NCBI RefSeq assembly: GCF_014873875.1
Contig: NZ_JADBEM010000001.1
Span: 8,618,001 to 8,682,000, forward strand
DNA length: 64,000 bases
Direction of reading: 5' to 3'
DNA from: Actinopolymorpha pittospori
GTDB taxonomy: Bacteria > Actinomycetota > Actinomycetes > Propionibacteriales > Actinopolymorphaceae
A program made the translations under genes and the position numbers. This document shows positions 45,132-53,865 of the stretch, piece after piece (the stretch's first letter is position 1; the number at the start of each line of letters is the position of its first letter). A model generated the notes under the pieces. That model did not search any database. It had not been told where the DNA came from and worked only from the letters and a program-made list of their open reading frames with translations.

Positions 45132-45206
45132 GAGGTCCTTTCTCGACGAATCCGGACAAAAGACCGGAACGCCGTAACTGATCGGCGTACAGACAACCCC
45201 AGGATC

Positions 45207-45803
45207 TCACGTCCCGCGGTACATGCGCCTCTTGTTGATGTACTGAACAATCCCCTCCGGCACGAGGTACCAGATCGGTCGCCCCGCGGCGACCCGATCA
45301 CGGCACTCGGTGGAGGAGATCGCGAGCGCCGGGATCTCGACCAGGGTGACGTCCTTCGGCACCTTCTCGGTGTCGAGCACGTGCCCGGGTCGGGTGCAGC
45401 CGACGAAGTGCGCCATCGCGAAGAGTTCGTCGACGTCACGCCAGGTGAGGATCTGGGTGAGCGCGTCCGCCCCGGTGATGAAGTAGAAGTCGGCCTCGGG
45501 ACCGCGTTCGGTACGCAGGTCACGCAGCGTGTCGACGGTGTAGGTCAGGCCCGGCCGGTCGATGTCCACCCGGCTCACCGAGAAGCGTGGGTTGGAGGCC
45601 GTGGCGATGACCGTCATGAGGTAGCGGTCCTCGGCGAGCGCGACCTCCCGGGCACCCTTCTGCCAGGGTCGGCCCGTCGGGACGAAGATCACCTCGTCCA
45701 GGTCGAACCACGCCTGCACCTCGCTGGCGGCGACGAGGTGGCCGTGATGGATGGGGTCGAAGGTGCCGCCCATCACCCCGATACGGGGACGTCGGTCGTT
45801 CAC
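45207..45803 (-). CDS. nadD: Nicotinate-nucleotide adenylyltransferase
   Basis: A 198-residue nucleotidyltransferase. GGTFDPIHHGH (residues 12-22) is the HxGH-type ATP site, FVPTGRPWQK follows, and ISST(E)CRDR is the second ATP-binding motif. It adenylates nicotinate mononucleotide in NAD synthesis. It is placed upstream of rsfS as in most actinobacteria. Confidence 0.95.
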   Translation of the reverse strand: MNDRRPRIGVMGGTFDPIHHGHLVAASEVQAWFDLDEVIFVPTGRPWQKGAREVALAEDRYLMTVIATASNPRFSVSRVDIDRPGLTYTVDTLRDLRTERGPEADFYFITGADALTQILTWRDVDELFAMAHFVGCTRPGHVLDTEKVPKDVTLVEIPALAISSTECRDRVAAGRPIWYLVPEGIVQYINKRRMYRGT

Positions 45804-45850
45804 CGTGTCTCCTCGCGCGGTCGAGTCCCGCGCCTGTGGGTCGCCACCGC

Positions 45851-45994
45851 TCAGCTGTGGGGCCGACCCTTGCCGATGGCGAGCGTGATCGCGAGCAGGA
45901 TCAGCAGGATGACGAAGGCGAGCAGGCCGATGACCGGACCCGGAACCGGGAGCTCAGGACCGGCGGCCTGCACGATGGGCACCAACGACGACAT
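45851..45994 (-). CDS. Small single-pass membrane protein
   Basis: A 47-residue protein starting MSSLVPIVQAAGPELPVPGP, with one long hydrophobic helix (IGLLAFVILLILLAITLAI, about 22-40) and a short basic end GKGRPHS. An upstream start would add 20 residues. The ribosome site is weak. It lies between proA and nadD on the same strand. Its size and codon use suggest a real small gene; function unknown. Confidence 0.5.
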   Translation of the reverse strand: MSSLVPIVQAAGPELPVPGPVIGLLAFVILLILLAITLAIGKGRPHS

Positions 45995-46083
45995 GGCCGG
46001 CAGCCTACCGGGGAGCCACCCGCCGCCTTTCGCCAGCCCGGCGGGCCGGTCCATCGGCCGGCCTCACCGCGCCCGAACGCGGG

Positions 46084-47367
46084 TCAGCCGCGGATCTGCC
46101 CCTCGCCCACCACGACGTACTTCGTCGAGGTCAACTCCGGCAGCCCCATCGGCCCCCGAGCGTGCAACTTCTGGGTGGAAATGCCGATCTCGGCACCGAA
46201 CCCGAACTCCCCACCGTCGGTGAACCGGGTCGAGGCGTTGACCACGACCGCCGCGGAGTCGACCGCCTGGACGAACCTGCGAGCGGCCGGCTGCGACCGG
46301 GTGATGATCGCGTCGGTGTGGGCGGAGCCGTAACGCCGGATGTGACGGCACGCGTCCTCGAGGGAGTCGACCACCGCCGCCGCGATGTCCAGCGAGAGGT
46401 ACTCGGTGCCCCAGTCCTCCTCCGTGGCGGGCACCACGGCGTCGTCGTGGGCCGCCACCCGCGCGTCTCCGTGCACCGTGACACCGGCGTCGCGCAGCGC
46501 TGCGAGCGCGCGCGGCAGGAACGCCTCGGCGATCCCGGCGTGCACCAGGAACGTCTCGGCGGCGTTGCACACGCTGGGCCGGTGCGTCTTGGCGTTCACC
46601 AGGATGGACAGCGCCATGTCGATGTCGGCGTCCTCGTCGACGTAGACGTGGCAGTTGCCGACTCCGGTCTCGATCACCGGAACGGTCGACTGCTCGACGA
46701 CGCTGCGGATCAGATCGGCTCCACCGCGTGGGATGAGGACGTCGACGAGACCGCGGGCCCGCATCAGGTGCGTGACCGACTCGCGACTCTCCGCGGGAAC
46801 GAGTTGGACGGTGTCGGCGGGAAGGCCGACGTCGACGAGCGCCTTCCGCAGCGCGTCCACGATCGCCGCGTTGGACTCCCGGGCCGAGGAGGAGCCACGC
46901 AGGAGGGCGGCGTTGCCGCTCTTCAGGCACAGGCCGGCAGCGTCGGCGGTGACGTTGGGTCGCGCTTCGTAGATGATGCCGACCACACCGAACGGCACTC
47001 GCACCTGACGCAGTTCGAGACCGTTGGGCAGGGTGTACCCGCGGACCACCTCGCCCACCGGGTCGGTGAGCTGGGCGACGTCACGCAGGCCGTCGGCCAT
47101 GCCGCGGATCCGCCCGTCGTCGAGCCGCAACCGGTCGATGATCGCTTCGGGCGTACCGGCCGCGCGTGCTCGCTCGACGTCGATCGCGTTGGCCGCCAGG
47201 ATGCCCGCCGACTGGGCCTCGAGCGCTCCGGCCATCGCCTGGAGCGCGGCGTCCTTGTCGGCACGGGAACGTGCGGCGAGGTCGACGGCGGCCTCCCGGG
47301 CGCGGGACGCGGCGTCGAGGACGGCCTCGCGCTGCGCGGCGGAGTCGTCGTTCACACGATCGGTCAT
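46084..47367 (-). CDS. proA: Gamma-glutamyl phosphate reductase
   Basis: A 427-residue NADPH-dependent aldehyde-dehydrogenase-fold enzyme that reduces gamma-glutamyl phosphate to the semialdehyde in proline synthesis. PFGVVGIIYEARPNVT and the Cys region HRPSVCNAAET (C267) are present, as is FTDGGEFGFGAEIGIS near the end. It works with ProB, two genes upstream. Confidence 0.96.
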   Translation of the reverse strand: MTDRVNDDSAAQREAVLDAASRAREAAVDLAARSRADKDAALQAMAGALEAQSAGILAANAIDVERARAAGTPEAIIDRLRLDDGRIRGMADGLRDVAQLTDPVGEVVRGYTLPNGLELRQVRVPFGVVGIIYEARPNVTADAAGLCLKSGNAALLRGSSSARESNAAIVDALRKALVDVGLPADTVQLVPAESRESVTHLMRARGLVDVLIPRGGADLIRSVVEQSTVPVIETGVGNCHVYVDEDADIDMALSILVNAKTHRPSVCNAAETFLVHAGIAEAFLPRALAALRDAGVTVHGDARVAAHDDAVVPATEEDWGTEYLSLDIAAAVVDSLEDACRHIRRYGSAHTDAIITRSQPAARRFVQAVDSAAVVVNASTRFTDGGEFGFGAEIGISTQKLHARGPMGLPELTSTKYVVVGEGQIRG

Positions 47368-47452
47368 GGATCGATCCTAGGGGCGTGCGCCACCTGGGAT
47401 CCGTCCAGCCCAAGATCGCCCCGCGAGCGTGCCGGGCCGGGGTCAGCCGGTG

Positions 47453-47785
47453 TCAGTAGGGGCGGACGGCGGTCCCGGCGAACGGCGGCGGCGCGGTGCC
47501 CTCGTCGACCCGCATGGTGAAGGTCTCCTGGTCGAGCACCTCCAGGCCGATGACCTCCCACTGCGGGAGCCCGGTGCTCTCCCGGTGTTCGCTCCACAGG
47601 CGTAGTGCGAGGGAAGCGGCGTCCAGGATCTCGTTGGCCTGCTCCCAGTAGCGCACCTCGGCGCGGTCGGCCTGGTAGCGGACGGTGAGGAGGAAGGGTC
47701 GCTCCTCGACCAGGCGTTCCAGGGCGGCGCGTACTTCGTCCAGATTGTGCGGCTCGCCGGACACTGTCACGGTGATGTGCCACAT
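47453..47785 (-). CDS. Conserved hypothetical protein between proB and proA
   Basis: A 110-residue cytoplasmic protein beginning MWHITVTVSGEPHNLDEVRA, with alternating strands and helices (RPFLLTVRYQADRAEVRYWE, AASLALRLWSEH, LPQWEVIGLEVLD). I cannot assign a family. The ATG has AGGAG six bases upstream; a GTG eight codons earlier is less likely. It sits between the two proline genes on the same strand and is probably co-transcribed with them. Confidence 0.65.
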   Translation of the reverse strand: MWHITVTVSGEPHNLDEVRAALERLVEERPFLLTVRYQADRAEVRYWEQANEILDAASLALRLWSEHRESTGLPQWEVIGLEVLDQETFTMRVDEGTAPPPFAGTAVRPY

Positions 47786-47820
47786 CCGCGTCTCCTGGGG
47801 GCTCACCACCGCCGCCTCTC

Positions 47821-48972
47821 CTACGCTCTCGTGCCGTTGCGGTCGCGCTGGCCGACCAGGACGAGATCGTCCCGATGTACGACCTCGCGTTCGTACGCCG
47901 GTCCGAGCTCTCGCGCGAGGTCCCGGGTGGACCGTCCGAGCAGTCCGGGGAGTTCGTGCGCGTCGAAGTTGACCAGCCCGCGGGCGACAGTACGGCCTTC
48001 GGGATCGACGAGATCCACCGGATCCCCGACGCCGAAGTCACCGTCCACCTCGACGATGCCGGCCGGGAGCAGCGACGCGCGGCGTTCGCAGACCGCCCGC
48101 ACGGCACCGCTGTCCAACCGCAGCCGGCCGCGTGGCGTCGTCGCGTGCGCCAGCCACAGCTGGCGGGCCGGACGGCGCCGCCCGGTCCGGTGGAAGTGCG
48201 TGCCGACCGGCTCGCCGGCGAGCGCCCTACCGGCGTCGGAGGCGTCGGCGAGGATGACCGGAATGCCGGCGCCGGTGGCGATCCGGGCGGCCTCCACCTT
48301 CGTCACCATGCCGCCGGTTCCGACGCCGGACCTGCCCGACTTACGGACGACGACGTGGGAGAGATCCTCCTCGCCGCGGACCTCGCTCACCTTCGCCGAG
48401 CCGGGCCGGCGGGGGTCCCCGTCGTACAGCCCGTCGACGTCGGAGAGCAGGACGAGCAGGTCGGCGTTGACGAGATGGGCGACCAGGGCGGCGAGCCGGT
48501 CGTTGTCGCCGAACCGGATCTCCTCGGTCGCCACCGAGTCGTTCTCGTTGATGATCGGGAGCACCCCGAACTCCAGCAGCCGGGCGAGGGTGCGGTAGGC
48601 GTTGCGGTAGTGGGAACGCCGGGTCACGTCGTCGAGCGTCAGCAGCACCTGCGCGACCCGGAACCCGTGCCGGCCGAAGGCTTCGGTGTAGCGGGCGACG
48701 AGAAGCCCCTGTCCGACGCTCGCCGCGGCCTGCTGGGTGGCGAGGTCGCGGGGGCGGCTGCGCAGCCCGAGCGGCGCGAACCCCGTGGCGATCGCGCCGG
48801 ATGACACCAGGACGACCTCGATGCCGTTCCCCCGCCGTTCGGCGAGGACGTCGACGAGGGTGTCGATGCGCTGCTGGTCGATGCCGCCGCGGGCACTCGT
48901 GAGCGAGGACGATCCGACCTTCACGACGACCCGATGGGCGCCCGTGACGTCGGTCCGAAGCCCTCCGCTCAC
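47821..48972 (-). CDS. proB: Glutamate 5-kinase
   Basis: A 383-residue enzyme: an amino-acid-kinase domain (VVVKVGSSSLT, LVSSGAIATG, INENDSVA, GTGGMVTKVEAA) plus a C-terminal PUA domain (about 285-370). It phosphorylates glutamate as the first, proline-inhibited step of proline synthesis. The GTG start overlaps the obgE stop (GTGA), so the two are translationally coupled. Confidence 0.96.
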   Translation of the reverse strand: MSGGLRTDVTGAHRVVVKVGSSSLTSARGGIDQQRIDTLVDVLAERRGNGIEVVLVSSGAIATGFAPLGLRSRPRDLATQQAAASVGQGLLVARYTEAFGRHGFRVAQVLLTLDDVTRRSHYRNAYRTLARLLEFGVLPIINENDSVATEEIRFGDNDRLAALVAHLVNADLLVLLSDVDGLYDGDPRRPGSAKVSEVRGEEDLSHVVVRKSGRSGVGTGGMVTKVEAARIATGAGIPVILADASDAGRALAGEPVGTHFHRTGRRRPARQLWLAHATTPRGRLRLDSGAVRAVCERRASLLPAGIVEVDGDFGVGDPVDLVDPEGRTVARGLVNFDAHELPGLLGRSTRDLARELGPAYEREVVHRDDLVLVGQRDRNGTRA

Positions 48973-50330
48973 CGGCCCTCCAGGCGGGGGTCGCCGCCAC
49001 GGGGACCGCGGAGCATCTCCGCGCCGGTCTCGACGCTGGGGTCGAAGTCGAACACCACGGCGTTCTGCTCCTCCCCGATCGCCACGGCGTCGCCGGGTTC
49101 GGCTCCGAGCTTGCGGAGCTGGTCCTCGACGCCCAGGCGGTTCAACCGGTCGGCGAGGTAGCCGACGGCCTCGTCGTTGGAGAAGTCGGTCTGGCGGACC
49201 CAGCGCTCCGGCCGGCGGCCACGCACCCGCCACACGTCGCCCTCGCGCTTGATGCTGAAGTCGGACTCGTCGACGGCGCGCGGCCGGATCACGATGCGGG
49301 TCGGCTCCTGCGGCGGCAGGCTCGCCCGGCGCTGGTGGACGAGACGCGCCATGGCGTAGGACAGCTCGACCAGCCCCTCGCGGGTCGCGGCCGACACCTC
49401 GAAGACGTGCAGGCCGCGGGCTTCGAGCTCGGGTCGGACGAGGTTGGCGAGGTCCCGAGCGTCCGGAACGTCGGCCTTGTTCAGGGCCACGATGCGGGGC
49501 CGGTCCTCCAGCCCACCGTGCGCCGAGAGCTCCGCCTCGATGACGTCGAGGTCGCTCAACGGGTCGCGGCCGGGCTCGAGGGTGGCGCAGTCGATGACGT
49601 GGCAGAGGGCACTGCAGCGTTCGATGTGGCGGAGGAACTGGTGGCCGAGGCCGCGTCCCTCACTCGCGCCCTCGATCAGTCCGGGCACGTCGGCGAGCGT
49701 GAACGTCGTGTCTCCCGCGGTCACCACGCCGAGGTTGGGGACGAGCGTCGTGAAGGGGTAGTCGGCGATCTTCGGTCGCGCCCGCGACAGTGCCGCGATG
49801 ATGCTGGACTTGCCGGCACTGGGGAAGCCCACCAGGCCGATGTCGGCGACGAGCTTGAGCTCGAGAACGACACTGCTGCGTTCGGCAGGCTCGCCGAGCA
49901 GCGCGAACCCCGGCGCCTTCCGGCGCGACGAGGCGAGGGCCGCGTTGCCGAGACCGCCGTTGCCGCCCGCCGCGATGACGTAGGAGGTTCCTTCCCCGAC
50001 GAGGTCGATGAGGACCTCACCCTCGGGTGTCTTCACGAGCGTGCCGTCGGGGACCCGGAGCACGAGGTCGGCGCCGTCGGCGCCGGACCGGTTGCTGCCC
50101 TGACCCGGCCGGCCGTTCGCCGCCCGCCGATGGGGGGCGTGGTAGTAGTCGACCAGGGTGGTGACGCCTCGATCGACCTCGAGGACGACGCTGCCACCCT
50201 TGCCGCCGTTGCCTCCGTCGGGTCCACCGAGCGGCTTGAACTTCTCTCGGTGCACCGAGGTGCAACCGTGGCCGCCGTCTCCACCGGCGGCATGAAGCGT
50301 CACACGGTCGACGAACGTGGGTACTGCCAC
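48969..50330 (-). CDS. obgE: GTPase ObgE/CgtA
   Basis: A 453-residue Obg GTPase. The glycine-rich Obg fold (about 1-160, GGDGGHGCTSVHREKF) precedes the G domain with G1 GFPSAGKSS, G3 DVPGLIEGA and NKAD, and a C-terminal OCT domain. It acts in large-subunit ribosome maturation and stringent signalling. It follows rplU-rpmA as usual, with a hairpin between rpmA and obgE that may reduce read-through. Confidence 0.97.
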   Translation of the reverse strand: MAVPTFVDRVTLHAAGGDGGHGCTSVHREKFKPLGGPDGGNGGKGGSVVLEVDRGVTTLVDYYHAPHRRAANGRPGQGSNRSGADGADLVLRVPDGTLVKTPEGEVLIDLVGEGTSYVIAAGGNGGLGNAALASSRRKAPGFALLGEPAERSSVVLELKLVADIGLVGFPSAGKSSIIAALSRARPKIADYPFTTLVPNLGVVTAGDTTFTLADVPGLIEGASEGRGLGHQFLRHIERCSALCHVIDCATLEPGRDPLSDLDVIEAELSAHGGLEDRPRIVALNKADVPDARDLANLVRPELEARGLHVFEVSAATREGLVELSYAMARLVHQRRASLPPQEPTRIVIRPRAVDESDFSIKREGDVWRVRGRRPERWVRQTDFSNDEAVGYLADRLNRLGVEDQLRKLGAEPGDAVAIGEEQNAVVFDFDPSVETGAEMLRGPRGGDPRLEGR

Positions 50331-50398
50331 AGCGCACCTCCTTTCCTCGGGCGTCGCGGGCCTTCCTCGACAAGTGTCGCGGGGCCTGGCAAACAGTT

Positions 50399-50423
50399 CG
50401 GGGCGGGCCCATGGCCCGCCCCG
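50399..50423 (-). terminator. Hairpin between rpmA and obgE
   Basis: CGGGGCGGGCC and its complement form a perfect 11-bp stem with a three-base loop, 25 bases after the rpmA stop in the transcription direction. There is no T run, so it may attenuate rather than end transcription. Confidence 0.55.
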
Positions 50424-50447
50424 ACGGCTGTGATCAGGTGTGCGGCT

Positions 50448-50702
50448 CTACTCGCTCGGGACGATGTTGACGACCCGGCGGCCACGACGGCTGCCGAACT
50501 CGACGGCGCCCGCGGAGAGCGCGAACAGCGTGTCGTCGCCACCCCGCCCGACGTTGACGCCGGGGTGGAAGTGGGTGCCGCGCTGCCGGATGATGATCTC
50601 GCCCGCGTTGACCAGCTGGCCGCCGTAGCGCTTGACACCAAGCCGCTTGGAGTTGGAGTCGCGCCCGTTCCGCGAGGACGAGGCGCCCTTCTTGTGTGCC
50701 AT
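50448..50702 (-). CDS. rpmA: 50S ribosomal protein L27
   Basis: An 84-residue L27, starting MAHKKGASSSRNGRDSNSKR with the basic N-terminal tail that reaches the peptidyl-transferase centre, and IIIRQRGTHFHPG as the core. The start is unprocessed, as in most actinobacteria. It is 55 bases downstream of rplU. Confidence 0.97.
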   Translation of the reverse strand: MAHKKGASSSRNGRDSNSKRLGVKRYGGQLVNAGEIIIRQRGTHFHPGVNVGRGGDDTLFALSAGAVEFGSRRGRRVVNIVPSE

Positions 50703-50757
50703 GAGATTCAGCCCTTAGGTCTGTCTTCGGTGGGTTGTCCCGGGGACTTGCCCTGGG

Positions 50758-51069
50758 TCAGCCCTGCTGGATGCCGGTGACCTTGACCCTGGTCAGCGCC
50801 TGACGGTGGCCCTGACGCCGACGGTAGCCGGTCTTGTTCTTGAACTTCAGGATGTGGATCTTGGGGCCCTTGGCGGCACCGAGGACCTCCGCGGTCACCG
50901 AGACCTTGCCGAGCGCCGCGGCGTCGGACGTGACGCTCTCACCGTCGACGACGAGGACGGCGGGAAGCTGCACCGTCGAACCCGTCTGCTCGGCCAGTCG
51001 GTTGACCTCGAGGACGTCGCCGACGGCCACCTTGTGCTGACGGCCGCCACTGCGCACGATCGCGTACAC
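50758..51069 (-). CDS. rplU: 50S ribosomal protein L21
   Basis: A 103-residue L21: YAIVRSGGRQHKVAVGD at the start and KIHILKFKNKTGYRRRQGHR near the end, the 23S-binding segment. The GTG follows a GAGAG site. It heads the rplU-rpmA-obgE group. In most actinobacteria rne lies directly upstream; here about 2.8 kb of other genes intervenes. Confidence 0.97.
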   Translation of the reverse strand: MYAIVRSGGRQHKVAVGDVLEVNRLAEQTGSTVQLPAVLVVDGESVTSDAAALGKVSVTAEVLGAAKGPKIHILKFKNKTGYRRRQGHRQALTRVKVTGIQQG

Positions 51070-51215
51070 CGCTGGTCTCACTCTCTTCGGACGTTCCGGG
51101 AGCGCGCCACCAGGTGCGGACGCGCGAAGACTGCGTGGATACCACGCCGACGCGCAAGAATACCTGACTGCCGGTTGGGCAGCCAACCCGAGCCCGGGCC
51201 GCCGGCCCGACAGGC

Positions 51216-51716
51216 CTAACGTCGCCCCTTGGCGAACACCTCGAACGCGCGTTCGCACATGCCGCCGAGCATACGCAACAGTATCGCCGGCATGAGGGCG
51301 GCCACCGCGACCGCCGCCACCTGGTCGAGTGTCTCCGCGGCCGCTCCCCGAGCCGGGAAGAACGCGAGCAGAGCGGACACCACGATGACGGCGGCCAGGA
51401 CCCTTCCGCCGGTACGGAGCAGCCGCCCGAGTCGCCGCAGGGCCGAAGGTCGCAGCTGACCCCTCGCCGCGGGGACGGCATGGACGACGCAGACTTCTGC
51501 CGACACGGCCATGACCGCACCGATCACGAACAGTCCCACGCTGACCACTCCGGCGCTTCGTACGTCGGCGCCGACATAGGACATGAGGGTACGGACCGCC
51601 ACAGCCAAGCTGCAGACCGCGTACACCCCGGCACCAAGTGCCCAGATCCACAGCGCCCTCGTCGCCAGACCGTCCGACCCCCGCCTGATCCAACGGATGG
51701 CTGTGTTCTCAGGCAC
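51216..51716 (-). CDS. Small integral membrane protein, unknown function
   Basis: A 166-residue protein with four hydrophobic segments (about 22-42, 57-78, 105-122 and 130-150) joined by basic loops (RPSALRRLGRLLRTGG). No family is recognised. It begins on an ATG next to the AT-rich region that precedes the plus-strand cassette and may have its own promoter there. It separates rplU from that cassette. Confidence 0.6.
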   Translation of the reverse strand: MPENTAIRWIRRGSDGLATRALWIWALGAGVYAVCSLAVAVRTLMSYVGADVRSAGVVSVGLFVIGAVMAVSAEVCVVHAVPAARGQLRPSALRRLGRLLRTGGRVLAAVIVVSALLAFFPARGAAAETLDQVAAVAVAALMPAILLRMLGGMCERAFEVFAKGRR

Positions 51717-51751
51717 GCCGGCAGCCTAGGCGCGTGGAGGAGATATGGAAC

Positions 51752-51789
51752 GACATAGCGACATATGGATTTCATAAATGACATATAAA
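51752..51789 (+). promoter_or_regulatory. AT-rich promoter region of cassette A with GACATA repeats
   Basis: An unusually AT-rich stretch in this GC-rich window. It contains GACATA three times (51752, 51760, 51780) and a -10-like TATAAA at 51784, about 90 bases before the first cassette gene. The repeats may be regulator half-sites; the composition would also attract an Lsr2-type silencer. Confidence 0.45.
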
Positions 51790-51878
51790 CGGCTTTAAGG
51801 GGCGAAGAAGTTCACGCTTCCGCCACGCACACGTCGGCACAAAGATGATCTGCATTACGGGCGAGAAGGAAGGGGACC

Positions 51879-52271
51879 ATGACCGCCACGAACGGGCCGA
51901 ACTTCTTCGGAGATCTGCACGCCGACCTGGACCGGAGCCGTCGCGAGCTCGAGGGCACGGTGGCGGCGATCTCGGAGATAGAGGACGAACTCACCGGACA
52001 GACCTTCATTGGGGCCGACAGCAAGAAGATGGTGACCGTGACCCTGACCCGCGACGGGCTGGTCGACCAGGTGACGATCAGCCCGCAGTGGCGGACGAGG
52101 ATCACCCCGACGGCACTGGGCCCCGCGGCGTTGTCCGCCTACCGAGCGGCTCGCGCCAGTCTGGCCGAGGAAGTCGCCGCCGCCTTCGCCGACGCGGGGC
52201 TCGACGCGCTCTCCGAACAGGTCCGGCGCAGGAGCCGGGTCTCCGACAACGAAGACGAGGGAACGCGATGA
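51879..52271 (+). CDS. YbaB/EbfC-family-like protein (cassette A, gene 1)
   Basis: A 130-residue protein: a helical N-terminus (LHADLDRSRRELEGTVAAIS), a central beta region KMVTVTLTRDGLVDQVTISP and a second helix (SAYRAARASLAEEVAAAF), the YbaB/EbfC layout. Such proteins are nucleoid-associated, and divergent copies occur in actinobacterial clusters with WXG100 proteins. AAGGAAGGGG precedes the ATG. The stop overlaps the next start (ATGA), and the whole cassette reads on the plus strand against the surrounding housekeeping genes. Confidence 0.75.
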   Translation: MTATNGPNFFGDLHADLDRSRRELEGTVAAISEIEDELTGQTFIGADSKKMVTVTLTRDGLVDQVTISPQWRTRITPTALGPAALSAYRAARASLAEEVAAAFADAGLDALSEQVRRRSRVSDNEDEGTR

Positions 52272-52654
52272 TGCCCTTCGACGCCGCCTCGGAGCCCGGC
52301 AGGCCTGTCCAGCAGGCACAGGAGGCCGCCAGCGAGATCGCGTCGGCGGTGGTGAGTGCCGGCGATCCCAGGAAGGTCGAGGTGACCTGCCTGGCCACCG
52401 GCGAGATCCAGGGCATCAAGATCGCGACCACATACCTCTCGAGTGCGAGCCCTGACGAGCTTGGTGCGACGCTCCGAGACACGCTACGCGCCGGCCAGGA
52501 GGCCGCGGCCGATCGTCGGGCGGAGGCGACCGCCAAGGTCCTCACCTCACTCGACGAGCTGACTCAGAACCTCGCCCGGTCGATGTCCACCATGTCCGAC
52601 CAACTGGCCGACGTCGTGTCCAACTTCAACCGACTCACGTTCGGCGGAAAGTGA
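52268..52654 (+). CDS. YbaB/EbfC-like protein (cassette A, gene 2)
   Basis: A 128-residue second YbaB-like protein. QEAASEIASAVVSAGDPRKV leads into VEVTCLATGEIQGIKIATT, with helices at either end and a coiled-coil-like C-terminus (LDELTQNLARSMSTMSDQL). Two successive ATG codons open the gene; the first overlaps the previous stop by four bases. Pairing of two different YbaB-like proteins suggests a heterodimer. Confidence 0.65.
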   Translation: MMPFDAASEPGRPVQQAQEAASEIASAVVSAGDPRKVEVTCLATGEIQGIKIATTYLSSASPDELGATLRDTLRAGQEAAADRRAEATAKVLTSLDELTQNLARSMSTMSDQLADVVSNFNRLTFGGK

Positions 52655-52669
52655 CGGGGGCGACGCACG

Positions 52670-52984
52670 ATGGTCGAGGTCAAAGTCGCGATCAAGGGGC
52701 TGAAGGACACCGCCGCCGACTTCGAGGACATGGGCAAGAAGCTCGGCGCGGCATCGAAGAAGGCCGACACGATCGACCTTGCCAACCCCGAGTTCGGTTA
52801 CATGGGTGAGAAGGAAGGGCTCAACACGGCATACGCCGCCGCTCAGAAGTTTCTGATCGACGTTCTCAAGGACGGAGCGGAGACGATGGAGAGCGTGGCA
52901 AAGGCCGTGCGGACCGCCGCCAAGGCATACGAGGCGGACGAGAAGGCCGGTGTCTGTCGCATCGACGACGCCTACGGCGACTAG
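52670..52984 (+). CDS. Small helical ESX/WXG100-associated-type protein (cassette A, gene 3)
   Basis: A 104-residue, mostly helical protein. Two helical stretches (about 8-32 and 52-92) flank a loop, and the second ends with AYEADEKA, in which Y87 and E91 make a YxxxE motif like the type VII export signal. There is no tryptophan-based WXG in the turn (it reads EFGYMGEKEG). This suggests a relative of ESX-secreted helical hairpins. Gap to the previous gene is 15 bases. Confidence 0.55.
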   Translation: MVEVKVAIKGLKDTAADFEDMGKKLGAASKKADTIDLANPEFGYMGEKEGLNTAYAAAQKFLIDVLKDGAETMESVAKAVRTAAKAYEADEKAGVCRIDDAYGD

Positions 52985-53028
52985 GCCGACCAGGGCGACG
53001 AGAAGACAGCTACGGGAAAGGAGATCCG

Positions 53029-53779
53029 GTGGGGTACGGCCCTTACGGTCCATACAATCCGTACGGTCCTCGTCCTGAAGTACCCCAGTGGGTGAAGGAC
53101 GCCGCCGGCAAGGTCGAGGAGTTCGCATCCTGGCTGGGCGTGCGACTGGGCGAGGCATGGGACTACCTGTGGGGGGTTCCTCAACGAACCCGGCGACCAG
53201 GACGCACTCAACCAGGCACGTGACGCCTGGACCGCGGAGAAGAGCGAGTCCGTCAAGTCACTCCTCACCGCCGCCCGCAACCATCTCGAAGAAGAAGCGA
53301 AGTACGTCGACGTCAACTGGTCAGGCCCCGCCGCCGAAGGCTTCCAGAAATACGTCTACGGCCAGGGCGGACAAGCCGGCCTGCTCGCCAACTTCACCGC
53401 CCTCGCCGCCTGCTGCGACAGCATGGCCACGGCACTCAAGGACATCCGCGACGTCCTCAGCGAACTCTGGATCTGGCTGATAGTCCTCCTCATCGCCTTC
53501 GTCGCCTGGGCGATCGTCTGCATCGCGATCGCGTTCCCCGGCGGATGGGGCTTCGTGAAGTTCCTCGAAGTCACCGGGGCGTTTCTCGCCGCCGTCGCCA
53601 TCGCCGTCGTCAACGCCCGCAACACCCTCAACCAAGCCCAGGGCGCGATCGACACACTGCAGGACGTCGACACCGACACCCCGGGCTTCCCAGGCGGCAA
53701 ATGGCCCCGCCCAGGGGTCGCCCTCAACGACGGATCCGTCACCGACGGAGACGCCAGCGACTGGCGGGTCAAGCGGTAG
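53029..53779 (+). pseudogene. WXG/membrane protein interrupted by a frameshift in a G6 tract (cassette A, gene 4)
   Basis: The gene begins at a GTG with AAAGGAG six bases upstream and reads MGYGPYGPYNPYGPRPEVPQ to W48. It then hits a run of six G (about 53171-53176) and goes out of frame. With one G fewer it continues GFLNEPGDQDALNQARDAW, then a helical region with WSGPAAEGFQKY (a WXG turn), and two hydrophobic segments (ELWIWLIVLLIAFVAWAIV and VTGAFLAAVAIAVV), ending in an acidic tail. The restored protein is about 249 residues. Causes could be mutation, slipped-strand phase variation, programmed frameshift or sequencing error. Confidence 0.7.
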
Positions 53780-53791
53780 TGGTCAGACGGC

Positions 53792-53827
53792 GAAGCGCTG
53801 GCCGACACGAGTGTCGGCCAGCGCTTC
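53792..53827. terminator. Bidirectional terminator between cassette A and rne
   Basis: GAAGCGCTGGCCGACA and its complement form a perfect 16-bp stem with loop CGAG, 12 bases after the cassette's last stop and 38 bases after the rne stop on the other strand. Confidence 0.85.
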
Positions 53828-53865
53828 CTCGTCTGCGGCCGTCCGTCAGAACGGCCCGGGTGCGG

